A DNA stretch of 10,328 nt from Bacteroidota bacterium. Its GTDB lineage: Bacteria > Bacteroidota > Bacteroidia > Cytophagales > Cyclobacteriaceae. Under the pieces are notes generated by a model that did not search any database, had not been told where the DNA came from, and worked only from the letters and a program-made list of their open reading frames with translations. The position numbers and the translations under genes were made by a program. The stretch lies in assembly GCA_023417955.1 (NCBI GenBank), contig JAEZDW010000378.1:1-10328 (forward strand), given 5' to 3'. Below, in pieces: positions 6,527-10,328 of this stretch; position 1 is the first letter of the stretch; every line of letters begins with the position of its first letter.

Positions 6527-8101
6527 TCAGTCAAGTAAGCTGATAAGGTCCTGAATTGTATTCGCTTCGCTGATTGGCTTGTCCTTTCGCCATCGTTTCA
6601 TTCTCGGGAATCGGAGTGCGATGCCCGATTTGTGGCGTGTAGACCGGGCGATACCTTCAAAAGCGATCTCGAAGACCAGCAACGGTTTTACGCTCCGTAC
6701 GGGGCCGAACCGTTCAATAGTATTTTGTTTGATCCACTTGTCAATCTCATGAAACTCTTCGTCGGTGAGACCACTGTAAGCTTTTGTAAACGGAACTAAC
6801 CGGTCTCCATCCCAGACGGCGAATGTATAATCGGTGTAAAGGTTTGCGCGCCTCCCGCTGCCGCGCATGGCGTATATCATGACGGCGTCTACGGTGTAGG
6901 GATCGATTTTCCATTTCCACCAGTCGCCGCGACGGCGGCCATCCCGGTAAGGAGAATCCTTGCGCTTGAGCATGATACCTTCACTTAGCAGATCACGGGA
7001 CCGGTCGCGTTCCGCAGCAAGCGTTTCCCAGTTTTCAAAAGGCACGATTTCAGAGATCCGGAGCGCAGCTGGCGGTGAGGAGCAAAGTTCTTCGAGTATT
7101 TTTCTGCGTTCTGTCATTGGGTGCGTTCTGATGTCCACGCCTTTCCATTCGAGAACGTCGAAGGCAACAAATGCCACAGGAACGTCGCGAAGCAATTTTG
7201 GTGAAAGGGTTTTGCGGCCAATTCGTGTCTGAAGATGGTTGAACGAAAGGGGCATACCGTCTTTGAAAGGCATGATCTCCCCATCGAGTACAGTCCCGTC
7301 GGGCAGCAAACTTTTCAGGACTTCATATTCAGGATACTTATCAGTAACGAGTTCCTCTCCTCGTGACCAAACGAACAATTCACCGCCACGCACGATGATC
7401 TGGCCGCGTATGCCATCCCATTTGCGCTCGGCAAACCATTCTCTGGGATCACCGAGATCTGAAACCTCACTTTCGAGAGCATATGCGAGGTAAATTGGAT
7501 ATGGTTTCGATACATCGGTTTCGCCTTCCGCATGTAGCAGGTCGCGGAAGGTATCATCCTGAGGTGACCAGTTGCCCATGAGCCGGTGTGCAACGACATT
7601 TTCGGGGAGTTCAGCGTGCCGCGAGAGGGCTTTCACCATCAGACTCTGCGAAACCCCGATGCGAAATCCTCCTGTTATCAGCTTTGTGAATACGAAGCGT
7701 TCCATTTCCTCGAGTTGATCCCACGCGTCGATAACCCTTCTTTTCTTTTCTTCGATGTCCAGCGTTTCCAGCTCGCGTATGTATGCGATCCAGTGCGAGA
7801 GTGTGAACGCGGAAGTTTTTTTAGGTGGTGGCAACAAGTGAGCAATCGTTTCTGCAAGATCACCGACGACGCCATAAGATTCAGAAAACAACCATGCCGG
7901 AATGCGGGCAAGGTCACTTGCCCATTCACTCATTAGTGTAGTGTTCACCGTTCGTCTCGGTCGGCGATGAGACAATAAGGCAATTGCCCAGAGTTTGTCT
8001 TCGTCGGATGCTTCGTTAAAATAATTCTCAAGCGCGGTCAGTTTCACCCGTGTTTTCGTAGTCTGATCGAGTTCCGTAAAAAGCCGGGCGAAGCGTTTCA
8101 T
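6527..8101 (-). CDS. ATP-dependent DNA ligase of the bacterial 'ligase-associated' repair cluster
   Basis: The protein of 524 residues joins nicked DNA through a covalent lysyl-AMP intermediate. An N-terminal DNA-binding domain (about 1-195) precedes the nucleotidyltransferase domain with motif I ERKWDGIR, catalytic K227. Further motifs are FVAFDVLEW (motif III region), EGIMLKRKDSPY (motif IV) and WWKWKID (motif V). The OB-fold ends with motif VI, LRFPRMKRWRKDK. The start ATG at 8099-8101 (MKRFARLFTELDQTTKT) is chosen because the family begins with such a sequence. The frame is open for 28 more codons to an ATG at 8185, but those residues do not resemble the family. It follows the exonuclease gene on the same strand. 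The family (NCBIfam-type ATP-dependent ligase TIGR04120) is known to cluster with an exonuclease, an Lhr-core-like helicase and a metallophosphoesterase. No Ku or LigD domains are present, so this is not the classical NHEJ ligase. Confidence 0.93.
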   Translation of the reverse strand: MKRFARLFTELDQTTKTRVKLTALENYFNEASDEDKLWAIALLSHRRPRRTVNTTLMSEWASDLARIPAWLFSESYGVVGDLAETIAHLLPPPKKTSAFTLSHWIAYIRELETLDIEEKKRRVIDAWDQLEEMERFVFTKLITGGFRIGVSQSLMVKALSRHAELPENVVAHRLMGNWSPQDDTFRDLLHAEGETDVSKPYPIYLAYALESEVSDLGDPREWFAERKWDGIRGQIIVRGGELFVWSRGEELVTDKYPEYEVLKSLLPDGTVLDGEIMPFKDGMPLSFNHLQTRIGRKTLSPKLLRDVPVAFVAFDVLEWKGVDIRTHPMTERRKILEELCSSPPAALRISEIVPFENWETLAAERDRSRDLLSEGIMLKRKDSPYRDGRRRGDWWKWKIDPYTVDAVMIYAMRGSGRRANLYTDYTFAVWDGDRLVPFTKAYSGLTDEEFHEIDKWIKQNTIERFGPVRSVKPLLVFEIAFEGIARSTRHKSGIALRFPRMKRWRKDKPISEANTIQDLISLLD

Positions 8102-8258
8102 GAGCAGATTCCAGGTATTGAAAGTTATCCTATAAACAAATGCCACTGCCGGGTTCTCTTCAGGCAGTATTGTCCTGCTGAACATACATTAGTCTATGTA
8201 TCCGGCTTTGCGGAAACCACCGACACTTCGCCTTCCCAACGTGTGGTCTAAGCGTAAG

Positions 8259-9272
8259 CTACTCCGCGCTTCCTTCAATGATCTCGGCGAGCTCGCCTTC
8301 GTACTGGGTTTTGACCTCTCGTGCATCATAACCGTTTTCGTTCAGCCACTGTGCGAAGACTTCGGAATATCCGTGCGTGACAAAAACTTTTTCGGCACCA
8401 GTGGCTTTAATCGCTGCATTGAGTTCATTCCAATCGGCATGGTCAGACAATACAAAGCCCCGGTCGGCACCGCGTCGTCTGCGCGTACCGCGGAGTTTCA
8501 TCCATCCGGAAGCGATTCCGAGGGAATAGGGGAGGAAGCGATTCATCCAGGGTGAACCGGTTGCCGAAGGAGGACAAATGACCAATGAACCCTCAAAGGT
8601 TTTCTTGTCCATATCGGGTGTTACACGCTGCGTTTCAGGAAGCGTTATCCCTTGCGCCATCATTATCTGGTTGATGTTGTCGAGTGCGCCGTGCGTAAAT
8701 ATTTTTCCTGTCGACATGTCGAGATTTCGAAGGATACGTTGACTCTTTCCGAGCGTATAACCGGCGATAACAGAAACCTTTCCATCCTGTTGGTTCTTTC
8801 TCCACCAGGCATTGATGTCATCAAAAACCGAGTCTTGTGATTTCCATTGATAGACGGGTAGCCCAAAAGTTGATTCGGTGATGAACGCGTCACACTTCAG
8901 CGGTTCGAAGGGTTCTGCCAGGTTATCGGGTTGAAGTTTGTAGTCACCCGAAAACACCCATACTTCGCCCTTATACTCGACGCGAATCTGAGCCGATCCT
9001 GGAATGTGTCCCGCCGGATGAAAGGAAAAACGCACACCGTTGATAGTTACGTCCTTTCCAAAAGCAACCGATTCAATGTTGCCTTGTCCCTGCAGCCGGT
9101 ATCGGATGACAGGGGCGGCGGTATCTGTGCAGAGGTAATTTTCGTTACCCCACCGCGCGTGGTCCGAATGGCCGTGCGTAATAAGCGCCCTCTTTACCGG
9201 TTTCCATGGATCCAGCCACACATCTGCCTGCGGGCAGCAAATGCCTTTATCAGTAAATTCGAGAAGTGCCAT
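8259..9272 (-). CDS. Ligase-associated DNA exonuclease (metallo-beta-lactamase/beta-CASP fold)
   Basis: This 337-residue protein has the metal-binding motifs of the metallo-beta-lactamase nucleases. They are HGHSDH (33-38), the motif AGHIPGSAQ with H89, D110 in FSGD and E133 in ITEST. The beta-CASP-type C-terminal half has SDH (276-278) and VTH (298-300). This is the pattern of the SNM1/Apollo-like DNA nucleases and of proteins once labelled 'mRNA 3'-end processing factor'. It matches the ligase-associated exonuclease family (TIGR04122-type), so DNA end trimming is more likely than RNA processing. Its gene lies directly upstream of the ligase on the same strand, 157 bp before the preferred ligase start, consistent with joint expression. 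The start ATG has no strong ribosome-binding site, but the protein length and its N-terminus (MALLEFTDKGICCPQADVWL) fit the family. The protein carries no signal or membrane segment and should be cytoplasmic. Confidence 0.93.
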   Translation of the reverse strand: MALLEFTDKGICCPQADVWLDPWKPVKRALITHGHSDHARWGNENYLCTDTAAPVIRYRLQGQGNIESVAFGKDVTINGVRFSFHPAGHIPGSAQIRVEYKGEVWVFSGDYKLQPDNLAEPFEPLKCDAFITESTFGLPVYQWKSQDSVFDDINAWWRKNQQDGKVSVIAGYTLGKSQRILRNLDMSTGKIFTHGALDNINQIMMAQGITLPETQRVTPDMDKKTFEGSLVICPPSATGSPWMNRFLPYSLGIASGWMKLRGTRRRRGADRGFVLSDHADWNELNAAIKATGAEKVFVTHGYSEVFAQWLNENGYDAREVKTQYEGELAEIIEGSAE

Positions 9273-9452
9273 CCGGATCTGTCCGTGAGTTTTGTTAATC
9301 GTTTTGTCTAAGCCCGTTACCGCAGTGAAGTTAAAAAAGTAATACCTATCCCGGCATTGAAGGGCTTCGCGGCTTGCCGTACGATGAAGATTTAAGATTC
9401 GTCTTACAGGCGGACTTTCTAACGACCCGCCGGACTGAGAACCAGTTGGCTC

Positions 9453-9941
9453 CTATTCGTATTTCTTTTTGATTTCTTCGGGTATTGCGCAGGCTTCCTT
9501 GCGGCGTGTGTCCGCGATATAGAATATTTTCCACCCTCCGGCGGTCTTTCGTAAAAGGAACGCATCCACACCGCAATGACTGAACGTCTTGCCGACGTAA
9601 AAGGCGTAGTCACACCATGCGGAGGCGAGGTCCCCATCAATGTTGACTTTGACGTTCCAGAATTCTTCGTGCCATTTTTCATTCTTGGGTGAAGCGACGG
9701 CTTTCAGAAATTCTGCAATTGAAGCCTCCTTATGAAATGCAGGCTCATTGTTTTTGTTTCGGAACAACGTTGCCATGGATGTGTTGCGGTCGAAGGCAGC
9801 GCTAACCATAGCGCTATCGCTTTTTTCCATACCTTCAAAGACCTGTGCAATAACGTTCTTGATAGCAGTTTCTTCGGATGCCTGCGAAAAGGCCGGCACC
9901 GACATGAAGGCAAGGACGAGGGAAATGAGTATAGATCGCAT
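9453..9941 (-). CDS. Small secreted NTF2/SnoaL-like (DUF4440-type) protein
   Basis: The 162-residue product starts with a signal peptide (MRSILISLVLAFMSVPAFSQ) with likely cleavage after AFS at residue 19. There is no lipobox cysteine, so a periplasmic or exported soluble protein is expected. The mature part has the layout of cone-shaped NTF2-like folds: an early helix (EETAIKNVIAQVFEGMEKSD), a 'DRNTSMATLF' stretch, then beta strands including WNVKVNIDGDLASAWCDYAF and VDAFLLRKTAGGWKIFYIAD. The last strand pattern (LL.K...GWKI) is typical of SnoaL/DUF4440 proteins. Such proteins bind small ligands or act as simple enzymes; no catalytic residues can be named here. Three cysteines lie in the mature chain. 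It is divergent from the TPR gene across 127 bp and is separated from the exonuclease by 180 bp without a clear terminator. A functional link to the repair genes is not indicated. Confidence 0.8.
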   Translation of the reverse strand: MRSILISLVLAFMSVPAFSQASEETAIKNVIAQVFEGMEKSDSAMVSAAFDRNTSMATLFRNKNNEPAFHKEASIAEFLKAVASPKNEKWHEEFWNVKVNIDGDLASAWCDYAFYVGKTFSHCGVDAFLLRKTAGGWKIFYIADTRRKEACAIPEEIKKKYE

Positions 9942-10041
9942 ATTCTTTTTTCGAAAAGGTAAGCAAAACCTGCTGGTTCGACGGTGGAAATTATAAGGAT
10001 GGCGACTTTTTGTAAAAGGAAGAAATTGTCATCAATTGTTT

Positions 10042-10049
10042 TATTTTTG
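10042..10049 (+). promoter_or_regulatory. Candidate Bacteroidota -7 box of the TPR gene
   Basis: TATTTTTG matches the Bacteroidota -7 consensus TAnnTTTG at every fixed position and lies 19 bp upstream of the ATG at 10069. This predicts a leader of only about 10-15 nt, without a Shine-Dalgarno sequence. I find no good TTTG/TTG -33 box at the usual distance of about 19 nt, so the call is tentative. Confidence 0.4.
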
Positions 10050-10068
10050 GTATTGCAATTCATTCCCT

Positions 10069-10328
10069 ATGACCTACCTGTTACGTTTCTGTACCGTTGC
10101 GCTGGTTCTTACGTCGTTGACGTCCTATGGCCAACGCGCCGACAGCATCCTGGCGGTGCTTGATACGGCAAAAAATGAGTATCGTGTAAAGGCATTGAAT
10201 GAACTATTCCGATACCATTTCTCGGGGGATCCCGTCAAGGCAGTAGGCTACGCGCGTGAAGCACTGAGCTATGCAAGTGAGGTTGGAGATAAGAAAGGAC
10301 TTGCCGCAGCATATAACAACCTTGGCGT
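10069..10328 (+). CDS. N-terminal part of a secreted tetratricopeptide-repeat protein
   Basis: The gene runs off the right edge; 86 complete codons are visible from the ATG at 10069. The product begins with a signal peptide (MTYLLRFCTVALVLTSLT...) with probable cleavage at SYG|Q, typical of Bacteroidota exports. It continues as RADSILAVLDTAKNEYRV and then TPR-like helices: KALNELFRYHFSGDPVKAVG, YAREALSYASEVGDKKG, LAAAYNNLG. The last two show the A..Y...AL and G...A..YNNLG spacing of TPR units. In this phylum such N-termini often belong to membrane TPR sensor kinases, LuxR-type regulators or adenylate cyclases with a following membrane helix, but the C-terminal output lies outside the window and is not known. 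It is transcribed divergently from the NTF2-like gene. Confidence 0.82.
   Translation, partial: MTYLLRFCTVALVLTSLTSYGQRADSILAVLDTAKNEYRVKALNELFRYHFSGDPVKAVGYAREALSYASEVGDKKGLAAAYNNLG

Noticed and set aside
9388..9440. GGCGG...CCGCC hairpin downstream of the NTF2-like gene as a terminator
   Set aside because: The stem is only 5 bp with a 13-nt loop and there is no T-tract after it on the minus strand.
1..10328. CRISPR arrays, tRNA/rRNA genes, insertion sequences or phage genes
   Set aside because: No regularly spaced repeats, no tRNA-like cloverleaf, and no transposase, integrase or phage structural protein seen in any frame.

Overview
The window looks like chromosomal DNA of a Bacteroidota member, plausibly of the Cytophagales. 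This is inferred from several traits. Start codons mostly lack a strong Shine-Dalgarno sequence. A TAnnTTTG-type -7 box lies just upstream of the last gene. The kinases are large multi-receiver hybrids. A secreted TPR protein of the kind common in this phylum is present, and so is the 'ligase-associated' DNA repair gene set. No phage, IS element, CRISPR array, tRNA or rRNA was recognised. Most genes lie on the minus strand.

Layout: (1) 2-610 (+) is the C-terminal end of a polytopic membrane protein, probably a GT-C/ArnT-like glycosyltransferase, which runs in from the left edge. (2) 638-6030 (-) is a tightly packed signalling operon. In transcription order it holds a CHASE3-GAF-histidine kinase with three C-terminal receivers (2599-6030), a CheR-type methyltransferase (1783-2595) and a receiver-histidine kinase (638-1786). 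The last two overlap by ATGA, and the first two are 3 nt apart. The hybrid kinase is split by one in-frame TAA at 5734-5736, inside the CHASE3 sensor domain. (3) 6031-6526 is a roughly 500-bp non-coding stretch with a candidate promoter for the operon and a perfect inverted repeat. (4) 6527-9272 (-) encodes an ATP-dependent DNA ligase and its partner metallo-beta-lactamase exonuclease, a known repair pair. The helicase and phosphoesterase that usually complete the set are not adjacent here. (5) 9453-9941 (-) is a small secreted NTF2/SnoaL-like protein. (6) 10069-end (+) is the start of a secreted TPR protein, divergent from the previous gene.

How they may work together: the signalling operon has CheR but no chemoreceptor, CheW, CheA or CheB in the window. 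The membrane kinase is therefore a candidate for control by both phosphorylation and methylation, with the receiver-kinase as a soluble downstream partner. No DNA-binding output and no HPt domain is encoded nearby. The ligase and exonuclease probably act together on DNA ends or gaps. There is no evident functional link between the repair pair and the signalling operon.

The most notable points are the nonsense codon splitting an otherwise perfectly open kinase gene, the receptor-less CheR between two kinases, and the incomplete repair cluster.
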